Shown here in pieces: positions 8,475 through 16,192 of a stretch of DNA of 64,000 nt. The DNA comes from Solirubrobacter sp963837485. Its GTDB lineage: Bacteria > Actinomycetota > Thermoleophilia > Solirubrobacterales > Solirubrobacteraceae. The notes beneath the pieces were generated by a model. The model saw nothing but the letters and a program-made list of their open reading frames with translations, made no database searches and was not told the DNA's origin. The DNA is taken from the NCBI GenBank assembly GCA_963837485.1, contig CAWINP010000008.1, positions 62,001 through 126,000 of the forward strand, written 5' to 3'. Position 1 is the first letter of the stretch. Each line of letters starts with the position of its first letter. The translations under genes were made by a program, and so were the position numbers.

Positions 8475-9272
8475 ATGGCCAGCCGTGCAGCAACGGCGCC
8501 GGCCGCTCCGCTGGACCGCGCTCGGCGCCAGCGAGAGGACCAGCGCCTCATGCGCCTCGTCCAAGGCGGCGACGATCACGCGCGCGACGATCTGATCGAG
8601 CGCTACATGCCGCTTGCCCGCTCGCTCGCGCTGCGCTACCGGCGCGCCAGCGAGCCGCTCGACGACCTCGTGCAGGTCGCGTCGGTCGGCCTGGTAAAGG
8701 CCGTCGACCGCTGGGATCCCGAGCGCGGGCTCGCGTTCTCCTCCTATGCGGTGCCGACCATCCTCGGCGAGCTGCGCCGCTACTTCCGCGACTCCACCTG
8801 GGACGTGCGCCCGGCGCGCGACCTGCAGGAGCTCTGTCTCGCCGTCGAGGAGGCGCGCGAGACGCTGTGGGGCGAGCTCGGGCGCTCGCCGACCGTGTCC
8901 GACCTGGCGCGGCGACTGGAGCGCAACGAGGAGGAGATCGTCGAGGCGCTGCAGGCCACCGAGGGACGCTCGGTGCGCTCGCTCGACGCGCCCGTGCACG
9001 ACGAGGACAACGACTCCGCGTCGGCCGGCGACCTGATCGGCGGCCCCGACGACGAATTCGAGCGCGTCGAGGCCGGCGTGACGCTGGAGCGGCTGACGAG
9101 CGTGCTCGACGAGCGCGCCCGCGAGATCCTGCGCCTGCGCTTCCACGACGATCTGCTGCAGTCCGAGATCGCCGAGCTCGTCGGCTGCTCGCAGATGCAC
9201 ATCTCGCGCATCATCCGCGCCTCGCTGGAGAAGCTGGGCGCCTATGGCAACGGGATCAAGGTGGATTCATGA
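8475..9272 (+). CDS. SigB/SigF/SigG-family RNA polymerase sigma factor
   Basis: Alternative sigma factor of about 265 residues that directs RNA polymerase to stress promoters. Region 2 (DLVQVASVGLVKAVDRWDPE and FSSYAVPTILGELRRYFRD) and region 4 (REILRLRFHDDLLQSEIAELVGCSQMHISRIIRASL) are intact; region 3 lies between. ATG 8475 is chosen because the extra 31 upstream residues to 8382 are not like the family and would cover the palindrome at 8432. It is one of three SigB-type factors in this window, so it probably answers to the RsbW/STAS partners nearby. A GGGTAC resembling the SigB -10 element lies at 8459. Confidence 0.87.
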   Translation: MASRAATAPAAPLDRARRQREDQRLMRLVQGGDDHARDDLIERYMPLARSLALRYRRASEPLDDLVQVASVGLVKAVDRWDPERGLAFSSYAVPTILGELRRYFRDSTWDVRPARDLQELCLAVEEARETLWGELGRSPTVSDLARRLERNEEEIVEALQATEGRSVRSLDAPVHDEDNDSASAGDLIGGPDDEFERVEAGVTLERLTSVLDERAREILRLRFHDDLLQSEIAELVGCSQMHISRIIRASLEKLGAYGNGIKVDS

Positions 9273-9544
9273 AGGCGACGGCTCGCCCAAAGGGCTCACG
9301 TCGCTGGGAGCAATCGCCCAAGGGGCGATTCTCCCGGGCCGGGCGAACTGGACGTTGTGTGCTGGAGGTTCCCGGGCCGGTGGAGCCCGCGCAGCCCGCC
9401 GTCCCGGACGAGCCGGCGACGCCGGTCGTGCCCGACGAGCCGGCCGTCCCCGCCGATCCGACGCCCGACCGCGAGGCGCCGCCGCCCGACGATCCGAGCC
9501 CGCCGCAGCCCGCCGGCCCGGACGTCCCTCATCCCGAGAGGTAG
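9269..9544 (+). CDS. Short Pro-rich ORF after the sigma gene, doubtful
   Basis: An open frame of 91 codons whose ATG overlaps the sigma factor stop (ATGA). The first 30 residues are basic (KPKGSRRWEQSPKGRFSRAG type) and the rest is made of Pro-Asp-Glu-Pro repeats. A perfect hairpin lies within its first third, so the region may instead be the sigma gene's terminator and the frame accidental. A similar Pro-rich mini-ORF occurs at 21828. No known family. Confidence 0.35.
   Translation: MKATARPKGSRRWEQSPKGRFSRAGRTGRCVLEVPGPVEPAQPAVPDEPATPVVPDEPAVPADPTPDREAPPPDDPSPPQPAGPDVPHPER
9312..9330 (+). terminator. Hairpin 40 bp after the sigma factor stop
   Basis: AATCGCCC at 9312-9319 pairs perfectly with GGGCGATT at 9323-9330 around a 3-nt loop. 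No T-run follows. Its position just after the sigma gene suits a terminator or an RNA-stability hairpin. The stem resembles the GATCGCCC hairpin at 38629. Confidence 0.45.
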
Positions 9545-10275
9545 GCCTCGCGCCGAACCTGTGCGGGCGGCTTCCCTGCTGCCGCCCGCACACGGCGCGA
9601 GAAGTGCTGGACCGATTTGAAGCCGGTCCGCGCCGCGATCGTCGCGACCGGAAGGCCGGTGTCCGCCAGCAGATCGATCCCGGCCGCCACGCGGCGCTCC
9701 CACAGGTACGCCATCGGCGTCGTACCGGTCTCGGCGCGGAAGCGGCGGACGAGGTGGGCCGGCGTGACGTGGACGGCGCGGGCGATGCGCTCGAGGTCGA
9801 TGTCGCGGTCGGCGAGGCCGGCGTCGATGAACGCCCGCGCGCGCTCGACGACGCTCTCGGGGCGCCCGGCGTCGGCCGCGTAGCGCCACAGCGCGGCCGC
9901 CGACAGCGCGGCGGAGAGCTCGCCGTCCGCCGCCACCGCGCCGGCCACGAGGCCGATCAGCGCACGCGAGGCCGGCTGCGCCGGCGGCAGCCCGTCGGGC
10001 AGCGCGAGCGGGAGCTGGACCCACGAGTGCCGCGTCGGCTCGCGCTCGGCGAAGGCGAAGCGCTCGCGATGCCCCGGCCGCAGCAGCCCAACCCAGCCGG
10101 CCGGCAGCGAGAGCGGCGGCGCGTCGCCGACCCAGACTCGCGCGGCGCCCGCGTGTACGAGGACGAGCTGCGTGTCGCGCTGCCAGCGCGGGCCGAGCGT
10201 CCCGCCGGGTGGATAGACGACCTCCCCCACGCTCAGATGATCAATCTCGGACAACACGACGCGTATTGTGGCCAA
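9529..10275 (-). CDS. AraC-family transcriptional regulator
   Basis: Regulator of 248 residues. Residues 1-110 form a cupin-like sensing domain; residues 145-245 hold the two helix-turn-helix motifs: LERIARAVHVTPAHLVRRFRAETG followed by MAYLWERRVAAGIDLLADTGLPVATIAARTGFKSVQHFSRRVRAAAGKPPAQVRR. It is divergent from a PhyH-type dioxygenase with 23 bp between the start codons, so it probably controls that gene and itself. The ligand is unknown. Confidence 0.88.
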   Translation of the reverse strand: MATIRVVLSEIDHLSVGEVVYPPGGTLGPRWQRDTQLVLVHAGAARVWVGDAPPLSLPAGWVGLLRPGHRERFAFAEREPTRHSWVQLPLALPDGLPPAQPASRALIGLVAGAVAADGELSAALSAAALWRYAADAGRPESVVERARAFIDAGLADRDIDLERIARAVHVTPAHLVRRFRAETGTTPMAYLWERRVAAGIDLLADTGLPVATIAARTGFKSVQHFSRRVRAAAGKPPAQVRREAYLSG

Positions 10276-10298
10276 CCGAAACTGCGTAGCGTCGCGAG

Positions 10299-11084
10299 AT
10301 GGAGATCACTGTCGATCAATACGTTCACTACCGAGAGCACGGCTATCTGATCGTCCCCGGGGTGCTCGCGGGCGACGAGGTGCGGGAGCTGCTCGACCAC
10401 ATCGGCGACGAGGACGCGTTGCGCGTCCACATGCTCCACCGCAGCGATCCCGTGCACGAGCGCTATCTGCTGCACCCGCGCATCGTCGATGTGGTCGCCG
10501 GCCTGATCGGTCCCGACGTGCTCGCGCTGCAGACGATGCTGTTCGTCAAGGCCCCGGGGAGTCCCGGCCAGGGCTACCACCAGGACAGCTACCACATCAT
10601 CACCGAGCCGGACACGCTGATCGGCGCCTGGGTCGCGCTCGATCGTGCCGACGAGGAGAACGGCTGCGTGTGGATCACCTCCGGCAGCCAGCACGAGCCG
10701 GTCTATCCCGACGCCGACCACACACGCGGGCACGGCGGCGACACGCACCTGGCAGACGTCTTCGAGGTCGCCGGCGCCGACGACCCCGACGAGGCGCGCA
10801 ACGGGCTGACGCCCGTGGCCGCGAAGTACGCGGGCCGGGAGGCCCCCGCCGTGCTGGAGCCCGGCGATGCCGTGTTCTTCGGCGGGCACGTACTGCACCG
10901 CTCGCATGCCAACCGCAGCGCCACGCGGTCGCGGCGCGCGTTCGTGGCGCACTATTGCAACGCGCGCTCGAACGTGCCCTGGGAGGGCGGCAACGCCGCG
11001 CACATCCTGGCGCGCGGGGACACGCACCTGGACTTCGCTAGGCCGCGATCTGGGCGACGCCCGGGGCGCGCTCGCGCTCGTTGA
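10299..11084 (+). CDS. Phytanoyl-CoA dioxygenase (PhyH)-family protein
   Basis: Predicted Fe(II)/2-oxoglutarate-dependent dioxygenase of 261 residues. The iron ligands appear as the H-x-D pair in GYHQDSYH near residue 90 and the distal histidine in GGHVLHRSHANRS near residue 195; the downstream Arg of this segment would bind 2-oxoglutarate. Bacterial PhyH proteins hydroxylate varied small molecules, so the substrate is open. The last 15 residues are basic and overlap the convergent topoisomerase gene by 47 bp. The divergent AraC regulator suggests induction by a substrate. Confidence 0.85.
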   Translation: MEITVDQYVHYREHGYLIVPGVLAGDEVRELLDHIGDEDALRVHMLHRSDPVHERYLLHPRIVDVVAGLIGPDVLALQTMLFVKAPGSPGQGYHQDSYHIITEPDTLIGAWVALDRADEENGCVWITSGSQHEPVYPDADHTRGHGGDTHLADVFEVAGADDPDEARNGLTPVAAKYAGREAPAVLEPGDAVFFGGHVLHRSHANRSATRSRRAFVAHYCNARSNVPWEGGNAAHILARGDTHLDFARPRSGRRPGRARAR

Positions 11085-12093
11085 GCAGGTCCAGCACCGC
11101 CTCCTCGATCTCGCGCCGGTGGATCGGCAGCTCGCCGCCGGCGCCGACCGCGTGCTCGAGCACGTCGTGGTCGAGCACGCGCCCGCCCCGGTAGGCGTCG
11201 AACACGCGCGGGTCGATGTACGAGGCGCGGCAGACCGCCGGCGTGTTACCGAGGTAGTGCGCGGTCTCCCTGATCGCGCGCGTGATCGCCCGGTCGCGCG
11301 AGGTCCTGGCCGCCGCCGCGGGCCCGGAGACCGCGAGCGCGACTGCGGCCAGCACGGTCGCGTTCCAGGTGCGGAAGTCCTTGGCCGAGAAGTCGTCGCC
11401 GGTCGCGTCCTTGAGGTAGGCGTTGACGTCGGGCGAGCGCACGTCCTTCCAGCGCCGCCCCTCGCGGTAGGCGAGCAGCTCCGGGCCGCCGCCCCGGCGC
11501 CGCTTGAGCGTCGCGACGATCTCGGTCACCAGCGGGTCGACGACGGCCTGCACGCGCCGCTTGCCGCTCTTGGCGGGGTAGTCGAAGACCATCGTGCCGT
11601 CGCGTTCGAGCCTCACGTGCTCCTTGCGCATCGTCGCCAGGCCGTAGGACTCGTTGGTGACCGCGTAGGCCTCGCTGCCGATGCGGAAGAAGCCGCGGTC
11701 CAGGAGCCGTACGGCGGCGGCCAGGACGCGCCGGCGCGTGAGCTCGTCGCTCGCCGCGAGGTCGGCCTCCGCGCGCTCGCGCAGCGCCGGCAGCGCGCAG
11801 GCGAAGCGCGTCATGTCGTCGAACTTCTCGGCGTCGCGCCGCGTCCGCCACGCGTCGTGGTAGAGGTACTGCTTGCGGCCCGCGGCGTCGATCCCCGTCG
11901 CCTGCAGGTGGCCGCGCGGATCGGGGCAGATCCACACGTCGCGCCACGCCGGCGGGATGCCGAGGGCGCCGATCCGGGCGAGCACCTCCGCGTCGTCGAC
12001 GCGCTCGCCGTCGTCGAGATAGGCGAACCCGCGCCCGGCCCGGCGGCGGGCGATGCCCGGGCCGGAGCAGTCGGAGCGGCGCAACCTGGACAT
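11038..12093 (-). CDS. DNA topoisomerase IB (poxvirus type)
   Basis: Relaxes supercoils by transient nicking through a 3'-phosphotyrosine. The 351-residue protein starts MSRLRRSD and shows FAYLDDGERV, IPPAWRDVWICPDPRGHLQATGID and GRKQYLYHDAWR in the N-terminal domain, then RIGSEAYAVTNESYGLATMRKEHV, FSAKDFRTWNATVLAAVAL and the active-site tyrosine in RASYIDPRVFDAY near residue 300. ATG 12093 fits the family start; longer frames run into the STAS gene opposite. Its place among NHEJ genes suggests a DNA-stress role, which is inferred. Confidence 0.9.
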   Translation of the reverse strand: MSRLRRSDCSGPGIARRRAGRGFAYLDDGERVDDAEVLARIGALGIPPAWRDVWICPDPRGHLQATGIDAAGRKQYLYHDAWRTRRDAEKFDDMTRFACALPALRERAEADLAASDELTRRRVLAAAVRLLDRGFFRIGSEAYAVTNESYGLATMRKEHVRLERDGTMVFDYPAKSGKRRVQAVVDPLVTEIVATLKRRRGGGPELLAYREGRRWKDVRSPDVNAYLKDATGDDFSAKDFRTWNATVLAAVALAVSGPAAAARTSRDRAITRAIRETAHYLGNTPAVCRASYIDPRVFDAYRGGRVLDHDVLEHAVGAGGELPIHRREIEEAVLDLLNERERAPGVAQIAA

Positions 12094-12135
12094 TGATTTG
12101 CTCTTCCCGGCCCGCGTCCGGTTTAGGCTTGCGCC

Positions 12136-12474
12136 GTGTCGAGGTTCGGCTTCGAGTCCGAGGAGCGTGGTCCGGTTGCGGTCGTCGCCCTGCGCGGCGA
12201 GCTCGACCTGCTCTCGACGGCGGACCTGGAGCCGGAGCTGGAGCGGCTCGCCGAGGAGCCGGGCGTCGACGTCGTGGCGATCGACCTGCGCGACCTGGAG
12301 TTCCTGGACTCGAGCGGGCTGCGGCTCGTCGTGCTGGTGGAGCGCCGCCTGCGCGACGCCGGCCGCCGGCTCGTGCTCGTGCGCGGCCCGCAGCCGGTCC
12401 AGCGCGTGTTCGAGATCACGCGCATGACCGACCGGCTGGAGTTCGTGGACGCGCCGGAGCACGTCCACCGCTAG
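12136..12474 (+). CDS. STAS-domain anti-sigma factor antagonist
   Basis: SpoIIAA/RsbV-type protein of 112 residues. In its unphosphorylated form such a protein binds an RsbW-type kinase and frees the sigma factor. The phosphorylatable serine lies in FLDSSGLRLVV near residue 58, preceded by the VVALRGELDLLSTADL beta-strand pattern. Start is GTG 12136. Related copies lie at 14887 and 22982. It stands alone here, divergent from topoisomerase IB and convergent with ku, so its kinase partner is not fixed by context. Confidence 0.87.
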   Translation: MSRFGFESEERGPVAVVALRGELDLLSTADLEPELERLAEEPGVDVVAIDLRDLEFLDSSGLRLVVLVERRLRDAGRRLVLVRGPQPVQRVFEITRMTDRLEFVDAPEHVHR

Positions 12475-12478
12475 GCAC

Positions 12479-12521
12479 CTTAAGGTCGGATGATCGGGGT
12501 GGGGCGGAGGGGCTGCATGCC
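12479..12521. repeat. Dispersed 33-bp repeat, copy A (after ku)
   Basis: Bases 12479-12511 match 53611-53643 perfectly on the opposite strand over 33 bp, and similarity runs on to about 12521. A shorter relative lies at 59374-59403. Read on the minus strand, the core TGCAGCCCCTCCG begins about 10 bases after the ku stop codon. It also contains the 10-bp palindrome ACCTTAAGGT. Confidence 0.75.
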
Positions 12522-12524
12522 TTA

Positions 12525-13385
12525 CTACGACTTGGCCGTTTCCTTCGCCTTGGACGACTTCGCGGAGGACTTGCGCTTCGGCTTCTCGCCGTCGTCGTCG
12601 CCGCGCACCGCCGCCAGGCTCGCCTCCAGCGCCGCCATCAGGTCGGGCACCTTGGCCGGCTCGGGCGCCTCGGGCTGGACCGCGATCTCCTGGCCCTCGG
12701 CCTTGGCCTCGATCAGCTCGAGCACCTTCTCGCGATAGGAGTCCTTGTACTTGCCGGGATCGAACGTGTCGGTGAGCGACTCGATCAGCTGGCGCGCCAT
12801 CTTGAGCTCACGGTCTGACACCTTCAGATCCTTGGCGTCCGGCAGATCGTCGATGTCCTCGGTGCCGACCACCTCGTCGGCGAACACCATCGTCTCCATC
12901 ACCAGCAGGTCGCCGTCGCGGTGCGGGCGGATCGCCACCAATTGCTCCTTGGAGCGGATCACCACGCGCGCGATCGCGACCTTGTCGGCGTCCGCCATCG
13001 CGTTCAGCAGCAGCCCGTAGGCCTTCGCGGCGCCCTTGTCGGGCACGAGGTAGTACGGGTGGTCATAGAAGATCGGGTCGATCTCGGACTCGTCCACGAA
13101 GTCCTCGATGTCGATCGAGCGCGTCTTCTCCGGGTCCAGCGTCTCGAGCTCCTCGGGCGTGATGATCACGTACCGGTCGCGCGTCAGCTCGTAGCCCTTG
13201 ACGATGTCCTCGTAGTTGACCTCGTCCCCGGTGTCGGGATCCACGCGCTTCTGCTGGATCCGATTGCCGGTCGTGCCGTTGAGCTGATGGAACCGGACCG
13301 TCTTCTTCGAGACGGCCGAGTACAGCTTGATCGGCACGTTGACCAGCCCGAAGGAGATCGCGCCGCTCCAGATCGATCGCGCCAT
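12525..13385 (-). CDS. ku: Ku protein of bacterial non-homologous end joining
   Basis: Homodimeric ring that binds DNA double-strand ends and recruits LigD. The 286-residue protein begins MARSIWSGAISFGLVNVPIKLYSA and has the KTVRFHQLN and PYYLVPDKGAAKAYGLL segments of the Ku core. The last 35 residues form a Lys/Ser-rich tail like those that help bacterial Ku thread onto DNA. ATG 13385 is preceded by GGAGGG. It follows the LigD ligase gene by 28 bp on the same strand, so the two form an operon. Confidence 0.95.
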   Translation of the reverse strand: MARSIWSGAISFGLVNVPIKLYSAVSKKTVRFHQLNGTTGNRIQQKRVDPDTGDEVNYEDIVKGYELTRDRYVIITPEELETLDPEKTRSIDIEDFVDESEIDPIFYDHPYYLVPDKGAAKAYGLLLNAMADADKVAIARVVIRSKEQLVAIRPHRDGDLLVMETMVFADEVVGTEDIDDLPDAKDLKVSDRELKMARQLIESLTDTFDPGKYKDSYREKVLELIEAKAEGQEIAVQPEAPEPAKVPDLMAALEASLAAVRGDDDGEKPKRKSSAKSSKAKETAKS

Positions 13386-13413
13386 CCCTCCATTCTGATA
13401 GATCGCGCGGCGG

Positions 13414-14844
13414 TCAACCAACGTCCGCACGGTCAATTGCGACCTCGTGCGGGTCCACGTCGTCGCGCAGCCCCTTGTAAGAGGGGTGACGGATCGTGCC
13501 GATGCGGGTGATGTCGGTGTATTCGACGGAGGCGACCAGCACCGGCTCGACGAAGCGCGTGAGCTTGGGCGGCTGGGTGCCGGTGAACGGGCTCGCGTCG
13601 CGCTCCAGCGGCTCCAGCAGGCCCTGCAGGCGCTTGAGCTCGGCGTCCGTGAACCCGGTGCCGACCTTGCCGACGAAGCGCAGCTCGCCCTCCTCGTACG
13701 CGCCCATCGCGAGCGCGCCGAGACGACCGGCGCGGCCGCCGTCGCCCTTCAGCCAGCCGCCGATCACCACGTCGGTCCGCCGCACGTTCTTGACCTTCAC
13801 CCAGCCGCTGGAGCGCCGTCCGGGCGTGTACGGGCAGTCGACGCGCTTGGCCACGATCCCCTCGAGCCTCTGCGCGCGCGAGGCCTCCAGCAGCGCCGCG
13901 CCGTCGCCCCGGTGGTAGGCCGGGACCTGCCAGGTGGGACCGCCGAGTTGCAGCTCGGAGAGCCTCTCGCGCCGCTCCAGGTACGGCAGGTCGAGCAGCG
14001 AGCGCCCGTCGAGGAACAGCAGGTCGAAGATCACGTAGGCGACCGGGCGCGACTGCGACAGGCGGCGCACCTGCGACTCGGAGGTGAGGTGCATGCGGCC
14101 CTGGAGGCGCTCGAAGCTCGGGCGGCCGTCGTCGCCGAACGCGACGATCTCGCCGTCGAGGATCGCCTCGTGGGTTCCGAGGGCGCGACCGAGCGGGCGC
14201 AGCTCGGGGTACCGCGGCGTGATGTTCTTCGAGTTGCGGCTCTCCAGCCGCAGCCGGCCGCCGCCCGCGTAGCCGATCGCCCGCACCCCGTCCCACTTGA
14301 TCTCGTACGCCCAGTCGCCGCCCTTGGGCAGCGGGCCGGACTTCGCGAGCATCGGCGCGATCCGCTCCGGCATCGGCTCGCGATCCGGATCCTCGGGCGG
14401 ATCCATCCGGTGGATCATCCAGTTCTTCTCGTCGGTGCGGAACAGCACGTAGCGCCCGCGCACGCGCTCGCCGTGGAAGACCACCATCACCTCGTCCTTG
14501 CGCCACTTCTCGAGCTCGTAGGTGCCGCGGTCGTAGATCCGCATCGTGCCGGCGCCGTACTCGCCCTCCGGGATCTCCCCGTGGAACTCGAGATATTCGA
14601 GCGGGTGATCCTCAGTCCGCACGGCCAGATGGTTGCGCTTCGGATCCGGCGGGATCCCGCGCGGGACCGCCCATGACGCGAGCGTTCCCTCGTGCTCCAG
14701 GCGCAGGTCCCAGTGCATCGATCGCGCGGAGTGTTCCTGCACCACGAACCGCCGACTGATTTCCGGCGCGTCGTCGCTCCCACCCGGCTCCGGAGTCCTG
14801 TCGAAGTCGCGCTTGTCCCGATAGCGCTGCAGGCGGTCGGCCAT
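13414..14844 (-). CDS. ligD: LigD: 3'-phosphoesterase plus ATP-dependent DNA ligase
   Basis: Seals DNA ends in NHEJ and trims 3' ends. Residues 25-140 form the phosphoesterase domain (FVVQEHSARSMHWDLRLEHEG, SWAVPRG, GEIPEGEYGAGTM). The ligase domain follows, with the adenylated lysine in YEIKWDGVRA near residue 190, DGEIVAFG, the EGIVAKR motif and KVKNVRRTDVVIGGW. The polymerase domain of fused LigD is absent and encoded separately at 7.5-8.4 kb. ATG 14844 matches the family start. First gene of the ligD-ku operon. Confidence 0.93.
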   Translation of the reverse strand: MADRLQRYRDKRDFDRTPEPGGSDDAPEISRRFVVQEHSARSMHWDLRLEHEGTLASWAVPRGIPPDPKRNHLAVRTEDHPLEYLEFHGEIPEGEYGAGTMRIYDRGTYELEKWRKDEVMVVFHGERVRGRYVLFRTDEKNWMIHRMDPPEDPDREPMPERIAPMLAKSGPLPKGGDWAYEIKWDGVRAIGYAGGGRLRLESRNSKNITPRYPELRPLGRALGTHEAILDGEIVAFGDDGRPSFERLQGRMHLTSESQVRRLSQSRPVAYVIFDLLFLDGRSLLDLPYLERRERLSELQLGGPTWQVPAYHRGDGAALLEASRAQRLEGIVAKRVDCPYTPGRRSSGWVKVKNVRRTDVVIGGWLKGDGGRAGRLGALAMGAYEEGELRFVGKVGTGFTDAELKRLQGLLEPLERDASPFTGTQPPKLTRFVEPVLVASVEYTDITRIGTIRHPSYKGLRDDVDPHEVAIDRADVG

Positions 14845-14867
14845 CGGCACCTTGATAGCGAACCCTT

Positions 14868-14873
14868 GGGTAT
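14868..14873 (+). promoter_or_regulatory. SigB/SigF-type -10 element before the STAS-RsbW pair
   Basis: GGGTAT lies 13 bp before the STAS start codon and matches the -10 consensus of SigB/SigF-type factors. No clear GTTT -35 lies 14-17 bp upstream, so support is partial. If real, it would make this antagonist/anti-sigma pair part of the regulon it controls. Confidence 0.35.
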
Positions 14874-14886
14874 CGTGCACGGCCGT

Positions 14887-15261
14887 ATGGACGCCAACCC
14901 CATCGTGCTCGACGAGACCGCGGACGATGTCGTCGTCGTCGTGGTCGAGGGTGAGCACGACATCTACACCGCGCCGACGCTGCGCGAACGGCTCGAGGAG
15001 GCCCTTTCGCGCGGTGGCGGCATCGTCGTCGACCTGACCGCCGCCACGTTCGTGGATTCGTCGGTGCTCGGGGCGCTCCTGGATGCTCGCCGGCGGGCGA
15101 TCGAGGCGGGTCAGGGGTACGTCGTCTGTGTCGGCGAGACCGTCGAGCCGGGGGTCCAGCGGATCCTCGACATCACCGGCCTCGTGCCCGTGCTCCCGGT
15201 CCTGCGCGGTCGCGAGGAGGCGATCGAAGCCGCGCGCTCGCCGAACGGCACCGGGGCATGA
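14887..15261 (+). CDS. STAS-domain anti-sigma factor antagonist
   Basis: RsbV-type protein of 124 residues with VVVVEGEHDIYTAPTLRERLEEAL and the phosphorylation site in FVDSSVLGALLDARR near residue 58. ATG 14887 is used because it follows a promoter-like GGGTAT and avoids overlap with ligD. It overlaps the next anti-sigma gene by four bases (ATGA), so antagonist and kinase are made together, a standard partner-switching pair. Confidence 0.88.
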   Translation: MDANPIVLDETADDVVVVVVEGEHDIYTAPTLRERLEEALSRGGGIVVDLTAATFVDSSVLGALLDARRRAIEAGQGYVVCVGETVEPGVQRILDITGLVPVLPVLRGREEAIEAARSPNGTGA

Positions 15262-15731
15262 CCGAGCCCGCCCCCGAAGTGCTGCTCACCATGCCCGCCC
15301 GCCCGGAGGGCGTCGGGGTGGTGCGGCAGGCGCTCGCGGGGATGGCGGACGCGCTGGACTTCGACGCCTCGGTCCTGGCCGACATGAAGATGGCCGTGAC
15401 GGAAGCGTGCACGAACGTGGTCGTGCACGCCTACGAGGAGGACGCCGGCGTGCTCGAGGTCGAGATGCTCGCCGACGAGGCCGGCCTCACGATCGTGGTG
15501 CGCGACCACGGCAGCGGCATCCAGCCGCGCCCGGCGCGCTCGGAGCCGCCCGCGCTCGGCCTCGGCCTCCCGCTGATCGCCGCGCTGTCGGACTCGTTCG
15601 AGCTTCGCGGCAGCGCCGGTCAGGGCACCGAGGTGCGGATGACGTTCGCCTACGCCCGCAGCGGCGACCCCAGCCAGATCCCCGGCTCGGTCGGGGTCGA
15701 CGGCCGCTGGGACCCCGAAGGCGCCGGTTAG
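15258..15731 (+). CDS. RsbW-type anti-sigma factor, serine kinase
   Basis: GHKL-fold ATPase of 157 residues. In this family the protein binds the sigma factor, and it phosphorylates the STAS partner to switch partners. The N-box is MKMAVTEACTNVVVHAY near residue 45, the G1 box IVVRDHGSGIQP near 80, and the G2 region ALGLGLPLIAALSD near 100. Co-translated with the upstream STAS gene. Very similar in layout to the ATPase at 22067. Which of the four local sigma factors it controls cannot be read from sequence. Confidence 0.9.
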   Translation: MTEPAPEVLLTMPARPEGVGVVRQALAGMADALDFDASVLADMKMAVTEACTNVVVHAYEEDAGVLEVEMLADEAGLTIVVRDHGSGIQPRPARSEPPALGLGLPLIAALSDSFELRGSAGQGTEVRMTFAYARSGDPSQIPGSVGVDGRWDPEGAG

Positions 15732-15738
15732 GCGGCGG

Positions 15739-15788
15739 CGCGTTCGTCGGCGCCGGCGGGTCGCCTGCCGGCTCGGCACGAGAACGCG
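15739..15788 (+). terminator. Nested hairpin after the RsbW gene
   Basis: CGCGTTC at 15739-15745 pairs with GAACGCG at 15782-15788, enclosing an inner stem GCCGGC (15752-15757 and 15767-15772). It begins 8 bp after the stop codon. It has no T-run; a terminator role is inferred from position. Confidence 0.4.
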
Positions 15789-15830
15789 AGGCGAAGCGCT
15801 GGCCGCCGGCGTCTAGCTCAACCACTGCCG

Positions 15831-16172
15831 GCGCCGTCGCGGTCGCCGGCCCGCGGCGCTTGACTGCCCGGCGTTGAGAGCTCGGTTCGGGTTGTGGTCG
15901 TACGGCAACGGCGGGCGGGTGAGGAGGGGTGCGGATCGGAATCGATCATCCGCGGGCGACGGTCAGGGAATCCGGCGTGGAGTTTGTCGGCGATAGCACC
16001 ACAAACTCGACGCGTACAGGCAGCCTGTCAATTGGGCGTGGTCGACCACGACCGTTTCCCGTCCCTGGGTGATCGTTCGTGGTAGATCCGACCCCCTTAC
16101 CTGCCGCCGTTGACGTTCGTCGGCGGCCGCCGCGCTCACCCGCGGCCGTTGACGTTCGCCGGGACCCGCCGC
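15831..16172. ncRNA. Conserved structured non-coding element, copy 1
   Basis: This gene-free stretch matches 54264-54577 in inverted orientation along almost its whole length, including a 36-bp identical block (15850-15885) and further identical blocks of 16-19 bp. Differences include single-base indels, so no shared reading frame survives. Possible hairpins are GCGGAT/ATCCGC (15931-15936 with 15948-15953), GAGTTTGT/ACAAACTC, ACAGG/CCTGT (16016-16028) and GGTCG/CGACC (16040-16053). The last one has a different sequence but a paired stem in copy 2. Two direct repeats of a TTGACGTTCG core lie at the 16.1 kb end. No known RNA family was recognised and the transcribed strand is unknown; on the minus strand it starts about 20 bp after the sigma gene stop. 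Confidence 0.6.
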
Positions 16173-16192
16173 ACCGCCGGCGAAATGCGCCC

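Noticed and set aside
15894..16085. 63-codon frame inside non-coding element copy 1
   Set aside because: Copy 2 has indels that destroy the frame, so it is not under protein-coding constraint.
15831..16172. RNase P RNA, tmRNA or SRP RNA
   Set aside because: The GAGGAAAGTCC-like core of RNase P, the tmRNA tRNA-like ends and the SRP GNAR-type domain are not found, and those RNAs are normally single copy.
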